The notes under the pieces were generated by a model, which saw nothing but the letters and a program-made list of their open reading frames with translations, searched no databases and was not told the origin of the DNA. Both the position numbers and the translations under genes were made by a program. Of a stretch of DNA of 64,000 bases, positions 21,951 through 33,084 are shown one piece after another; position 1 is the first letter of the stretch; every line of letters begins with the position of its first letter. Source of the DNA: Talpa occidentalis (taxonomy: Eukaryota; Chordata; Mammalia; Eulipotyphla; Talpidae); contig NW_023601543.1 in the NCBI RefSeq assembly GCF_014898055.3, positions 64,865,782 through 64,929,781 on the forward strand, read 5' to 3'.

Positions 21951-23090
21951 GGAGAAAAGAGTTATATGCTAGGTTAGACATTACAAGGACATACACTTTT
22001 CTAGCCCATGTTCTTTTGAACCACACTTAGAAGCAGACTTCCGCTATAAAATCCTCTTGGTTTCTGGATGAGAAGGGAGCTCTGGGACGAGCCAAGGTAG
22101 CCCAGGAGGATGGGAAAGCAGCTATTCATAACTGAGGCCTGGGTTATATATAGCATGCAGGAAGGCTGTCCCATGGTTAGCTGCTGACCATCGGCTCTGA
22201 GTCAAGCAACGGACCCAACCAACAGCACACAAGAAGATCGCGCACTGGGATCCAAGCGCACAGCTGCTGACTTCAAACCTTCTCCAGCAGGCTGCACCGG
22301 GAGGGCTGAGGCTGGCGCAGGGCCAGATTTACCTTCCCAGAGGGGAAATAATCATAAATTCTGCAAGACGAATGACTCTAAGAGATAAAGGGCAGAGAAG
22401 GCTTCATGAAACTAGCCAGGAGTTTTAGTCTTTCTTGGTCAATGGAATCCTTTGCGAGTCTGATTAAAAGCTACGGCTTCTCTTCTCCCAAAAGAAACTC
22501 TTATGCACGAAATAATGCATATGATTTAAGAGCCTGACAAATCACCTGAACATCTGTGTGGGTCCCAAGTTAAAACTATGCGGTGACAAGAACTACCCAA
22601 ATTGCATGTGTTGTGATTTTCAGCACTTTCAGAAAGAATTTTCAAATTTCAGAAAATTCCCCAGGAAAGGGTCTCTTCTTATTAAGATTATCTATCTTCT
22701 GCTGGCAGTTCTCATATTAGGTCTACAATTTCAGCAAGCCCTACAGTCTCAAGTGGCAGAATTCCAGATGCTAATTCATGATTAGATCCGGTAGGTTTCT
22801 TCCAACTCCCATTTAAACCACAAACTGCCCAGCCGAACTAGGTCAATCAATGCCACAGAGAGGTTATCTCAAATTAGAAATTAGCTGGGACCAAGGAACA
22901 TACCTAATCGATTAAGTATCTTGTAGAAAGGGCTGAAGCATTAGACATAATGACAGTGGCAGAGATCTAGACTCCAAAATAGAGGTCTTTTCCATTCCTA
23001 ACGCTTTATTTAGAAAGTTGCTGCTCTCGGATGCCAATAGGGCAGAGAAAAACCTCACTCATAATCAGACATACCTGGTGCCACATCCTT
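21951..23090. other. No recognised feature
   Basis: Single-copy-looking sequence. The 75-codon frame at 22558-22785 ends in a hydrophobic stretch (LLIKIIYLLLAVLILGL), but it has no start context, no homology I recognise and no neighbouring exon signals that I can defend. Confidence 0.4.
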
Positions 23091-23094
23091 GTGC

Positions 23095-23225
23095 CCAAAA
23101 TTTATTGTGACCCTGGCAAGTTATGCTATCTCTTCAGTCCTCAGTTTTCCCACCTGTACACTGGGTGAATACTCTTTCCTTATAAAGGTGCTGTGGCAAT
23201 TCAAATGAGAAATAAAAGTGCCTGG
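23095..23225 (+). repeat. MIR fragment
   Basis: GTGACCCTGGCAAGTTATGC, then CAGTCCTCAGTTTTCCCACCTG and TATAAAGGTGCTGTGGCAATTC, in the MIR order. Confidence 0.65.
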
Positions 23226-23539
23226 TTCATCTCTTGCCTTCACCTCAGTGTATCTTCATTCTAATTCTCTTATTGTCATAGGAGTTATGTCCCAAAATAG
23301 CATGACACTCACATTGAGCAAAAAATACCTCTTCAATCATTCTTGTGTTTATATGCTGCTGAAAATTTGTTCACGCTGGTCAGATTCAATCACCACAAGT
23401 GTCCCTGGGAAAAAAGCTCTACATTGAGAAGTACGCTAAGTCTTACATGATAGTCTTTTCATTTCAACTCCTAGTTGCCAAATTAGAGAACCATAGAGAG
23501 ATGGGGACGGGGGGAGGCTAAAGATGTCATCTAATCCAA

Positions 23540-23680
23540 CTCCTGGTTTTAGTGATGGTAGTGAGGCCCAGAGAAGTTAAATGTCTTGTTCAAATCACAC
23601 AGCTAGTTAGTGATGAGTGAGAACTGGGGTCTAGAGCTCTGAATTCCCAATCCTGTGATCTCTATTGTGTTTTAATTTCC
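23540..23680 (-). repeat. MIR fragment
   Basis: GAGGCCCAGAGAAGTTAAATG, CAAATCACACAGCTAGTTAG and TGAGAACTGGGGTCTAGAGC are the reverse-complement MIR core. Confidence 0.75.
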
Positions 23681-23689
23681 AACTTAATA

Positions 23690-24345
23690 ATACAAGATAC
23701 AAAACCAAGAAACTTTAAAGATCTCTTGAAATCCAATGCAATGGGATATTATTTTCTAGAATATTGTTAGGTTCTTGGGAGAAAAGGACTAGAGAGTTCC
23801 TGATACATATTGAGACATTCAGTATGTGGTTTAAGATCAAATTTGGTTCCAACTGTTTTGGTTTCAAGATCATTCTGGCCTGAGGCATGTACAGAGAGTT
23901 GAGGAAGGCAGGCAGTGTAAGTAGGTGAGTGGAAGACCTAGATTTTAGTTTTCATTCTGTCACCAATTCAATGTGTGAGGTTAAGCATCTTCCTCAACCC
24001 CGTGAGCTTCCATGCCTTTAAACAGTGTTCCCAGAAAAGGAGGTATTCAGGGCCTCCTTGGGCTGTCATGTTCCAGCAACCCCAATATGTCCCATTCTCT
24101 TCATGGCCTTGCAGAAACTGTCCCAAGGGACTCATTGAACAGGAAGGAGGAAAAGAAAATCTAAGTTGGAGAGAAGAGCGGAGACTGGAAGAGAGTGAGG
24201 AACCAGGGAGGCAGGAAGGCAGGGAGCCTTAACACTGGCCCCTGCTCAGGGACGCATGGCTGCAGATTTGGCCTTTCGGTGCGCTTACATTCAACACAAA
24301 AGCAAAATGAATCTTCCTCATTCACCTATTCTCTCTGTCCACGCC
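23690..24345. other. No recognised feature
   Basis: No named repeat or gene. Overlapping frames at 23975-24434 are partly driven by the pyrimidine-rich tract that follows. Confidence 0.4.
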
Positions 24346-24424
24346 CATCTTTCCTGCTCCTCTTCCTTCTCCTCTCCCTCTTCTTCCTTCCTCTCCTCCT
24401 CCTCCTCTTCCTTCTCTCTCTTTG
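24346..24424. repeat. Pyrimidine-rich (TCC/CTT) tract
   Basis: A low-complexity C/T stretch explains the poly-Ser and poly-Leu frames in this interval. Confidence 0.9.
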
Positions 24425-24429
24425 TTTTT

Positions 24430-24910
24430 GGTAACAACTTTATTGAGATATAATTCAAATACCATGCAATCTGCCCATTTCAAAGTGTACAGTTCCATGT
24501 TTTCTGTTCATGTATTCAGAGCTGTGCAGCCATCATCACAGTCAATTTTAGAACATTTTCATCACTTTGGGCCTCCCTGGCGGTGCAAGGGGTTAAGCAC
24601 CATACTGTGAAACTATCCGCAGCCTCTGCAGCACGAGTTCGATCCCCAACCAGGGAGCAACCCACATGGCCCGGCAGACCTCTCCTGACTCACCCGCTGC
24701 TCCCCTCAGCAGTGTATTTCAGTCAATCTGCCTGTTCTGTTCCCCATTCTGTCTCTGGCGAATCCTCTCACCCCCCACATATGGCCTGTACCCCAATTCT
24801 TGCATGCATAAATAAATAACTCTTTAAAAAAAAAGAACATTTTCATCACTCCAGAAAGAAACTCCATACTCTATAGCTATCCCTCCCCCCAATTACCTCA
24901 TCCCTTAGTC
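24430..24910 (-). mobile_element. Old L1 3' end, reverse, split by a SINE
   Basis: TTTATTGAGATATAATTCAAA, AAAGTGTACAGTTCCATG, GCTGTGCAGCCATCATCACAG and, after the SINE, CCAGAAAGAAACTCCATACTC are the L1M 3'-end landmarks on the minus strand. Confidence 0.85.
24567..24833 (+). mobile_element. tRNA-derived SINE, full length (copy 9)
   Basis: Starts TTGGGCCTCCCTGGCGGTGC and ends TTGCATGCATAAATAAATAACTCTTTA(n). The exact 17-bp duplication AGAACATTTTCATCACT (24550-24566 and 24834-24850) is itself L1 sequence. Second subfamily (CTGTACCCCAATTCTTG). Confidence 0.97.
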
Positions 24911-24958
24911 TTTTATGAGACTTGCAATGTGTCAGGCACGCACAGCTCTGAACATTTT

Positions 24959-25511
24959 TTTAAAAGGTTCATTTTTATTTATTTATTTATTTATTTAAAG
25001 ATTTATTCACTTATACAAGAACTGGGGCACAGGCCAGAGGCTCAGGGGGGTGAGTGGACCCACCAGAGACAGAGTGGGGAACAGAACAGGCAGATTGACT
25101 GAAATACACTGCTGAGGGGAGCAGCGGGTGAGACAGGAGAGGTCTGCCCCATCATGTGGGCATCTCCGTGGCCGACCGGAATTGAACCTGCACTGCAGAG
25201 GCTGCGGACAGCTTCATAGCTCTACGCTCAACCACCTGCGCCACCAGGGAGGCCCTCATTTTAATTATTTATACATACAAGAACTGGGGTGCAGGCCAGA
25301 GGTGCAGGGGTGAAAGGATTCACCAGAGACAGAGTGGGGAGCAGAACAGGCAGATCTACTGAAATACACTGCTGAGTAGAGCAGCGGGCAACACAGGAGA
25401 GGTCTGCGCCCTGTGGGTAGCTCCCTGGCCGGCGATTGTGCTCAGGCCACAATGGCTGGTGATAGCTTGATAGTGCTGAGACTTTAACCCTGCGCCACCA
25501 GGGAGGCCCAA
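24959..25511 (-). mobile_element. tRNA-derived SINE, reverse, carrying another SINE in its tail (copy 10)
   Basis: The outer element is flanked by CTCTGAACATTTT (24946-24958) and CCCTGAACATTTT (25512-25524), one mismatch. Its body lies at about 25263-25511 (ATACAAGAACTGGGGTGCAGG to CACCAGGGAGGCCC). Its A-rich tail received the second SINE at 24976-25255. The tRNA part is degraded around the B box (GGCGATTGTGCTCAGGCC). Confidence 0.93.
24976..25255 (-). mobile_element. tRNA-derived SINE nested in the tail of copy 10 (copy 11)
   Basis: Reverse orientation, from the TTTATTTATTTAAAGATTTATTC tail to GCCACCAGGGAGGCC. A short duplication, TCATTTT, is found at 24969-24975 and 25256-25262. Same orientation as its host SINE. 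The A-rich tail of one SINE served as the target for the next. Confidence 0.85.
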
Positions 25512-25539
25512 CCCTGAACATTTTATTTGTATTACCTCA

Positions 25540-25705
25540 GGGATTCCCCCCTCCCCACCGTGGCCTGGGGATACTATTATTGCCCTCATTTTATAGGTGG
25601 GGACTCGGAAGCACAGATAGGCTATACAAGTTGGAGGATCCCGTATTCAAACGAGAGTCTGGATCTCAAAGCAGCCATCTGCCCCACCATGGGAACTGCC
25701 TCATT
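25540..25705 (-). repeat. MIR fragment
   Basis: ATTGCCCTCATTTTATAGGTG, then ACTCGGAAGCACAGATAGGC and CCCGTATTCAAACGAGAGTC, follow the reverse-complement MIR core. Confidence 0.6.
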
Positions 25706-27150
25706 TAACTCCCCAATCCTCTGGGCTGGTCAGAGTGCGGAGGGGGTGAGGGGGTACGCCCGGAGATCACCTTGGCAGAGTAGGTTGTGCTGAGCTGTAT
25801 GAAGAAATTCCAACTCCGAAAGCAAAAGGGAGCCATGTAAGGCTCACGTGGAAGCCAATGACACAGGAAATTTTCACTTGAGAAAGGCAAGTGGCACAGG
25901 TGGGAGGGTTGATTGAAAGCAGGGAGAGCCCATCCGTTCATTTCACTCTCAATACCACCTGAAAGCAAACACTGCCCCTGCCAGCCTGTCCTTTACCACA
26001 CACCCGTTGCAGGTGTGAAATTGCAAAAGCAGTATTGGTTGTGCTCTCCTGGAGGCAATCTTTTCAGGAGGATGCCACGGTTAAGATTTCATAGCGATAG
26101 TTCTCATTTTTCACTCCCCACCTTCGCTATCACAGGGGTGAGCCTGATTCCCAATGAACCAGGGCTGGGAGTTGACATAGATCTAACTGTGCAGAAGAAA
26201 GGATTCTGAGTACACACGGGCCTCACATCTATTTTCGCAAACACACCAAGAGAGAGGAGGGTGATAAACAAAGAGGCCTTGTGCCAGAGGACCGGCTGAT
26301 TGGCTGTCTCCTGCACATACATTAATAGAGTGGCTGGTCCTCAATAGTTTGCAGAGCTCTCAGCCCAGTTTTCCTGTCCTCACCCTCACCCTTGAGTTTC
26401 AATTGTAGCTTCCCATCCCCTAAAAGAGTCTGCCTCAACTATAGAACCAGCTAGAGGAGTTCCAAGGACACTCCTGAATGAGAGCTAATAGAAAACAGAA
26501 CATGACTGCACCACCTATACAAGGCGCATAGAAAAAGTCATTATCCTTCAGCCTTAAAATCAAGGCTGTTTTGTGGAATGTAGAGGATGATCCTTGAGCC
26601 AGCAAGAGTTCATATTTAACTCACAAATCCTCACAATCCCTTTATGAAGCTGTTGTATTTCCATTGCACAGGGAGAGAAGCAGAAAGAATAAAGGACTAG
26701 TGGATTGACCAGCTGCATTGAAAACTGTGCTCTTGACACATCTGGCTCTGGGAAAACCACCTCGCTTCATCCTCTTCCCAGGTATTTCTTTGTTTTTCTG
26801 TAAACATCAGGCATTCTAAGGTCTGAGATGGTGCTGACATCAGTGACACTTGGGATGCCCTGTGCCCATTTTTAAGGTCTTGCCTTTTTAGCCAGGATCA
26901 TAGTAGGGTGGCTACAAAGATCTGCAGGATGAATGAATGAATGAATGTCTCGCAGGGTTAACTACTAAAGTATTTATTCTCTTCCCCCACCATGTGTGTT
27001 TGCATGTGAATGTATGCATATATGTATCTATATGACCTATGTGTGTGTCGATGTCCGTACACATATAGGTATTAACAAACATTGATATGCTCTCAATGCC
27101 TGTTGTTGTGCTCCACACTGAGTTATCTATTTTGAAAGACAGTTAAAAAT
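25706..27150. other. No recognised gene
   Basis: No supported exon. A (GAAT)n run lies at about 26928-26947 and a TATGTGTGTGT-like purine/pyrimidine stretch around 26993-27070. Short frames here have no recognised domain. Confidence 0.4.
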
Positions 27151-27365
27151 ACTGTAATAGTTAACACTGTCGAGTGTTTACTAAGTACCAAGAACTGTTC
27201 TAAGCTCTTTAAATGCCTTCACTCATTTAATTCCCATAACAACCCTTGGTGGGATAAACTATCATTTTTCCATTTTGCAGATAAAGAAATTGAGCTACAA
27301 AGAGTCTGAACTTTGCTCAAGCTTTTCCCGCGACTAAGTGCAAGAGTGAGAATCTGAACACAGGA
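27151..27365 (-). repeat. MIR element
   Basis: GAGTGTTTACTAAGTACCAAG, CATTTAATTCCCATAACAACCC, TTTTGCAGATAAAGAAATTGAG and GTGAGAATCTGAACACAGG follow the reverse-complement MIR consensus almost end to end. Confidence 0.8.
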
Positions 27366-27984
27366 AATCTGGCTCTAAACCTGAATTCTAAATTAAAAGA
27401 TAAAGACAAGTTCTGAAATTGCTGAATGAGAGAATTGTATGAGCTGTATTCACCTCCTCCATCATGAGTGGGCTCCCCTGGAGAGAAACTGGTCATGTAC
27501 CCTGTAGCCTAAGAAACCTGATTGTTTTAAGTGTAATAGAAATAAAATTGGGTTGCCTTGAGTCCATTCTCTGCCTCAGCACATCCAAAAGAAATAACAA
27601 TATAATTACCAAAAGTTTTTAAAAACACTGAAGTTCTCTTGAGATGATGTTTGAGGGGGGGAATTTTATCATGAAACATACAGAAAGACTAATTAAAATC
27701 TAATGCACACACTGCTCTTTCCAAAATGTGTCCTTCCGTTCTCCCTCTCCCCTCACGGTTTTACCCGTGTTCCTGTACTGGTTTGTCCTACTCCCTTTCT
27801 CCCAGTTCATCTCTCTACTAGATCTGTGTTTACAAACAGGGTTCCCCACCCCTCCTTACCCACAAGAGCCAACAAAGGCCTCACCGGTCAAGCAAGCAGT
27901 GGAGATGTCCCCCCGAGGGGCCACCAGGGGAAGCAAATTGAAAATATCTAGAATTCATGTATTCTCAACCACAACTCTACAACA
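27366..27984. other. No recognised feature
   Basis: No named repeat or gene. Overlapping 82-107 codon frames at 27703-28051 carry no known domain. Confidence 0.4.
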
Positions 27985-28135
27985 TGGAGAGCTTCATTGT
28001 GGAGGGTACTACTATTACCCCCACCTTGCAGATATGAAAATTGAAGTTTAGAGAAGGTAAGTGGCTTTCTTTACAACTGGTAAAGGCAGAAAGCAGTACT
28101 TGAATCTTGACATGTCTAACCCTACATCCCAGGCT
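27985..28135 (-). repeat. MIR fragment
   Basis: TATTACCCCCACCTTGCAGATATG, AAAATTGAAGTTTAGAGAAGG and ACTTGAATCTTGACATG are reverse-complement MIR. Confidence 0.7.
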
Positions 28136-29940
28136 TTTAATCTCTTTGTCCTGGTGCAAGTGGTTCATGGACAAACACACAATGATCAGAACTTATTGAG
28201 TTTGGGGAAGTTTTCTGGATCCATGGATCTTTCTGGAAGCTATGACAGAATCTGAAGAGCTTTGCAAGCTTTGCTGAAGACTTTAGATTGTCCTTAAGGC
28301 ATCGGGAAACCACTGAAGACTTTAATCAGGGGAAATTTTCATTTGGAAAGTTTTAAACATGGCCTGTTTTGCTTTCTCGAACAATGATTCGTAAGATTAT
28401 TGTCTTTATCTGAAGAATCTTCAGAGAAAATTGTGATTTGCTTTATTACCTCTCAGCAGCCCATTCTTGATCCAACACTGTGTTCTTCCATGGTTCGGGC
28501 CTGCTTTCTTAGCAGAGTGGGGGAGGGGTGGGACTAAGATACACGTGAGAGATTGAAGTGCATTCTGGGAAATAACTCTTCTTAAGAAAAAAAGGATAGC
28601 GGTGCTATCCTTAATCAAGAACAATAGGATCAATCTGTAAGGGAAAAACAATGACTAAGGAAAGATGGGTTTGTTACCCAGATTGTATTCTGCCTCAGCC
28701 CTCGTAGATTCATGCCGAGTCTGCAGATGAAAGGATTACTATAAGGAACAAACAAAATCTTAAAAAACATTCAGTCCACTAACAGAACCTGGTCTTTGGC
28801 AGTATTAATACCCACAATCTCCACAGGGAAAGGTAGCAATGTCTGGTTCTGGCATCAGCAGTGATGGCAACATCTCAGTAGGCAAGATCTTGGGCATCCA
28901 TTGGTGGACACCAGCAGCAGTGATGTATCAATTGTTCTTGACAATGATGACAGTGCAGATCACCAGAGCAAGCCAAAGTAGGAGAACAGGAAAATGGTGG
29001 CTCTTGTGGAATAGCCAAGGGGACTGACACTCAGACTTCATGGGAATCACTCCTTGGAGAATACCAAACCCATTTAGAACCCATTTGCATAATCTGGAAT
29101 TCCAGGAGATGTCCAGGGGCAGAATAAAGAAAGGCAGCTATTCTGTCTTTCTGGCAGATCTTGTCACAGATATTCTGACCCCAATTTTCACCCTCATCCT
29201 CAGATTGAATGGCCTCTGAAGTTCCAGAGTCACTGTAATGGAGTAAGTGAGGTTCTAAGGGTTGACACAAAGAGGGAAGAGAATGCAAGATCCAAGAAAC
29301 TATTAAAAGGAAACTTGCCAGAGTGTGGTAACTGGGCACAGACAGTAAGGGAAAAGGAAGCATCTTGGATGACATCTTGGTCAGTGCTAATGCCATTAGC
29401 CAAGAGAGAGCAGTCAGGAAGAAGAGCTTGACTGGGAAGACAATGAATTTTGCTCTAGGACACATTAACTTTGAGGGTCCTGGACATGCTTAAAGTGGAG
29501 ATACAGTTTAATATTTGTGACAAGAGAGATACACTTTGAAGATATTTGCATATAGATTGTAAACAAAAACTAGGAAAAAATAAGTCATGGAAAGTATGCT
29601 GAGTGAAAAAAAGAGAGAAACAAGAATATATCCTTGAGTAATGTCAATTATTCAGTATTTGTTGACCGAAGGAGCACAGACACTGAAAGATTTTATATGT
29701 CTCAGTATCAGGTCAATATGGGCTGCTAGAAAGGTCAAAACCAAAATGGAGGGGAAACATGAAATAGTGTGATCATGAGCTTGTTTTCTAAAGAAACATG
29801 GGTAGGTAATGTAATCAAGAGGCCTCTCAGATAACCTCACAAAATCATGGTGGGAACTGCTGATAGATGTATGTCAAATTAAGAAGCTATTTTGTATTTC
29901 AGGGCCTGGTGGGCTGATATTTTCAGTACATTCAGTCTCT
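28136..29940. other. No supported gene; possible decayed retrocopy not excluded
   Basis: Single-copy-looking sequence. Around 28839-29030 an ATG begins a 62-codon frame (MSGSGISSDGNISV) followed by acidic-looking codons in a shifted frame. This could be an old processed pseudogene, but I could not match it to any protein, and no poly(A) or flanking duplication was found. A 144-codon minus-strand frame (29031-29465) has no recognised domain. Confidence 0.3.
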
Positions 29941-29945
29941 TCCAA

Positions 29946-29976
29946 GTGACTCAGCACCTGAGAAATGCTGAGTCAC
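29946..29976. promoter_or_regulatory. Inverted pair of NF-E2 / antioxidant-response-type motifs
   Basis: TGACTCAGCA (29947-29956) and its exact reverse complement TGCTGAGTCA (29966-29975) form an 11-bp inverted repeat (GTGACTCAGCA/TGCTGAGTCAC) around a 9-bp spacer. Each matches the published core bound by NF-E2 p45/NRF2-small MAF heterodimers and also contains an AP-1 site (TGACTCA). Function is inferred from motif only; no gene is nearby in the window. Confidence 0.45.
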
Positions 29977-30900
29977 TGGGGAAGAGGCCGATTCCAGTTG
30001 ATCTTTTCTTAGGACTAGGCTCAGCTGTCAAAACAGGGAAAGTTCTCTTGTGCTTAGCTAAACAAGAATGATAGCAGGGTTGTATTAAAAGCACAGTTAA
30101 GGTGAATCCTCATCATTGAGCATAATTTCAGTTTGCCCTACAGCATCATCTTTCAAGTTAATTATAAAGTTTTTCTCCAGTCAGCCATCTTTTTCCTTTT
30201 AAAGAAACCTTCTAATCTAAATGGATTTTCCTTCTGGCCTGAAATTTCCACCATAAGAGTCTTTGAGTCATAAAACTTTCAGACAGTCACAGACATTAAG
30301 GTTCAACTAGTTTATTCCCTTTATTTAGATGTAGATAGTTACATGCAGAAAGGTTAAATCAAGGGTTCCCAATCAAATGCCTCTGGGGTCAAGTGTGTAA
30401 CATCAATAAGTGTGCAGGCCTTGAATCTGCTTTTTAAAACCCTCAATTTTCACTTCCAATATGAAAAATGCTTCCCTTTTATTCTGCTTGAAATCATGTG
30501 GATCTCATGTTCTACCTCCCTTACCCCCAACACTTTCAATAGAGACATATTTCTAAATTTGGGGGAAAGAAACACTGCTCACAAGCAATATGAAGGATAT
30601 GGCTTCAGGGTCAGGGGTCAGTGGAGAGCTAACTAGATGACTAACTGCCCAAGTTCCATTTATAAGGGTCAGCTTTTCCCCAGTTTCAGTCAATAGTTGC
30701 CTTAAAGGATTGTAAACCCATGGCTGCCAAACCTTAAAAATGTGCTGACTTCTCTTTTTCCTTCCTCTGCCCGCAGGCTACTCCACGCTCCTTTCACAGA
30801 CCTTACCTCATCTTAGACTCTCCCTATTCTTCCTTGAATATCTGTTGTTGTTGGTATTGGTGTGTGTTTGTTTTTTTCTGTTTTATTTTTTAAATTCTCT
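29977..30900. other. No recognised feature
   Basis: No repeat I can name. CTTCCTCTGCCCGCAG ending near 30776 resembles a splice acceptor, but no exon can be supported after it. Confidence 0.4.
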
Positions 30901-31167
30901 TTTTTTTTAAAGATTTATTTATTTATTTATACAAGCACTGGGTACAGTCAGAAGCACGGGAGGGTGAGAGAATTCACCAGAGCCAGAGCGGGGAACAGAA
31001 CAGGCAGACTGATGAAATACACTGCTGAGGGAAGCAGCAGGCTCAGCAAGAGAGTTCTGCGCACCATGTGGGACCCTCGCTGGTGGCCGGGGATCGAACC
31101 TGCGCTGCAGAGGCTGTGGGCAACTTCGCATCCCAGCGCTCAACCGCTGCACCACCAGGGGAGGCCC
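30901..31167 (-). mobile_element. tRNA-derived SINE, full length, reverse (copy 12)
   Basis: T(n)AAAGATTTATTTATTTATTT to CACCACCAGGGGAGGCCC in reverse orientation; CCCAGTGCTTG subfamily. The B-box region reads GGGGATCGAACCTGCGC on the plus strand, i.e. close to intact. The duplication is ambiguous because both flanks are T-rich. Confidence 0.93.
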
Positions 31168-31555
31168 TGTTTTTTTTTTTTTCTGTTTCTAATGGATGTA
31201 GAATGTTCCAGATTTCCCCAGCCTAGGTCATTTGGATCTCATCACTCCTGTTTCATTTCTATCAGCTCTCCCTGTTTCTTTTCTCACAGACTTTTTTCCT
31301 GCAACAATTTCAAACATCAAACCAAACAGATTTTCAACAATCCTGTAGTAGTTTCTTCATAGTAAACAATGTATTAGATAACCAGTGCAGCGTGATAAGG
31401 TAATTTTCCCAGAAGTTTATGTTTTAAAATTCACATGGGAGCCAGAAACACTCAACGTGTATTTATCTCTATGATTATTTATTTGAAACTAGAAGTTACT
31501 AGAGTCAATATAGTAGGTAAACCTCAGAAAGAAAAAAAAAAACCCAGGTGTGAGG
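31168..31555. other. No recognised feature
   Basis: No gene or named repeat. Confidence 0.4.
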
Positions 31556-32390
31556 GTATATGAATTGTCTACTGGTGCAAAACAAATTAGCCTAAATTTT
31601 AGAAACTTACAACATTGACATTTATTTCCCAATTTTTGTGGCTCAAGAATCTGGACACAGCTTAGTTGAATCCTCTGTATCTGGGTCTCTCACAAGGCTG
31701 CGATCAAGATGTTGGTGAGGCTATAGTCTCACCTCAAGGTTCAACTGAAGGATACATTTCCAAACTCATCCATGTGGTTCCCAGCAGGCTCCACTTCCTT
31801 GAAGACTGCTGGACTAAGGGCCACAGTTGCTCACTGGCTATTGGTTGGAGGCCAACCAATTCCTTGCACAAGGGCCTCTCCAAAATGACAGTCTACTTTG
31901 TCAAATTCAGCAAAAGAGTCTGCTAGCAAAAGTCAGTCTTTTGTTGCCTAATCACTGAAATGACCTCCCATCATCTTTGCCATATATTTTTTTAAGATTT
32001 ATTTATTTATACAAGCACTGGGGTACAGGCCAGGGGCACGGGAGGGTGAAAGAATTCAGGCGAGACAGGAGAGGTCTGCTGCGCCATGTGGGAATCTCCC
32101 TGGCCAGCCGGGAATCGAACCCGCGCTGCAGAAGCTGCGGACAGCTTCGCAGCGCTGCGCTCAACCCGCTACACCACCGGGGAGGCCCCTTTGCCATATA
32201 TTGTTGATTAGAAACAAGTCATTATATCCAGTCCACATTCAAGGGAATTCACAAAGATGTGAACTCCAAAGGGCAAGAATATTTGAGAGCCATTTAGATG
32301 TCGCTTACTCTAGTGCGGTTCCAATATATTCTTTACTATATCAACTAGAGCTTAACAACATTAATTCTAAGATATTTGTACTTTATTGTC
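31556..32390 (+). repeat. Ancient dispersed repeat (unnamed), split by a SINE
   Basis: GCAAAACAAATTAGCCTAAATTTTAG, then AAGGCTGCGATCAAGATGTTGG and, after the SINE, TTAGAAACAAGTCATTATATCC-AGTCCACATTCAAGGG, follow a common mammalian repeat I recognise by text ('acaaattaccacaaa...gtcaagatgttgg...gtcactaagtccagcccacactcaaggg') but cannot name with certainty. Confidence 0.5.
31989..32188 (-). mobile_element. tRNA-derived SINE with internal deletion, reverse (copy 13)
   Basis: Only about 200 bp. The text jumps from GGGTGAAAGAATTC straight to AGGCGAGACAGGAGAGG, missing roughly 65-70 bp that other copies carry there (the CAGAGACAGAG...CTGCTGAGGGGAGCAGC part). The exact 14-bp duplication CTTTGCCATATATT lies at 31975-31988 and 32189-32202. 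The tRNA part is well preserved. Confidence 0.95.
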
Positions 32391-32429
32391 ACCCTTGAAA
32401 TGGTAGGAGGGTTGAAAGATAGAGATGTG

Positions 32430-32830
32430 CTAGCTCAGACAACACTGGCTATTGTAGCAGATAAACCCTATATTTTCATTGGCTTAATGCAATCAAGGTT
32501 ACTTATTGCTAATAAAACCATGCAATGTGGGTGTTCCTGATCAGGTAGTTCTCCAAGTGGTGATTCGGGGGCCCAGGTTCTTTTCCTCTTGTTGCTTAAC
32601 TACCTTCAAAATGGCTTCTAAGGTCAGCCTGGAGTTTTTCTCCACTTCAGGAACTTAGAAAAGGGAACGTGCATAAAGAATAAGATGTCAGCGGTATCTG
32701 TGGTCAGACCTGGAGATAGTGCTTCCATTCAATTTCCATCAGCTGAACTTATAGGTCATTCCTAAGTACAAGAGAGACTGGGAAGTATAATCTATGTGCC
32801 CAGGAAGAAAAGGAATCAGTGGGTGAATAA
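32430..32830 (+). repeat. Possible ancient repeat (unnamed)
   Basis: CATTGGCTTAATGCAATCAAGG, GTGGGTGTTCCTGATCAGG, GGGGGCCCAGGTTCTTTTCC and ATGGCTTCTAAGGTCAGCC resemble a dispersed mammalian repeat known to me only by text. Family uncertain. Confidence 0.4.
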
Positions 32831-32854
32831 TTAGCCAGCCCGTGCACAGAAATT

Positions 32855-32950
32855 TTATCTAATTCACTCATTCAACAAACATTAACTGAGAGCCTTCTAT
32901 ACACCAACACTGCTGAATGCTGGGTATTTACACATGAATGAATGAATATT
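32855..32950 (-). repeat. L2/MIR-type fragment
   Basis: TTCACTCATTCAACAAACATTAACTGAG followed by ACACCAACACTGCTGAATGCTGG is the common 'attcattcattcaacaaatatttattgag' motif of LINE-2 and related tails in reverse. Short. Confidence 0.5.
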
Positions 32951-33084
32951 TGAAGACTACCCCCTGAAATACCCTTAAATTCTCTTTCTTCAGATACGTG
33001 GGTTTTATTTTCCATTTTTTCCCACCATTTCCTCATATTTTTCTCTTTCTTGCTGTTGGCAATCTGTCACAAAACATGGACATT

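Noticed and set aside
22558..22785. Small membrane protein candidate ending in LLIKIIYLLLAVLILGL
   Set aside because: One hydrophobic stretch in an isolated 75-codon frame, with no homology and no promoter or exon context.
24195..24434. Ser/Leu-rich frame
   Set aside because: Produced by the CT-rich low-complexity tract.
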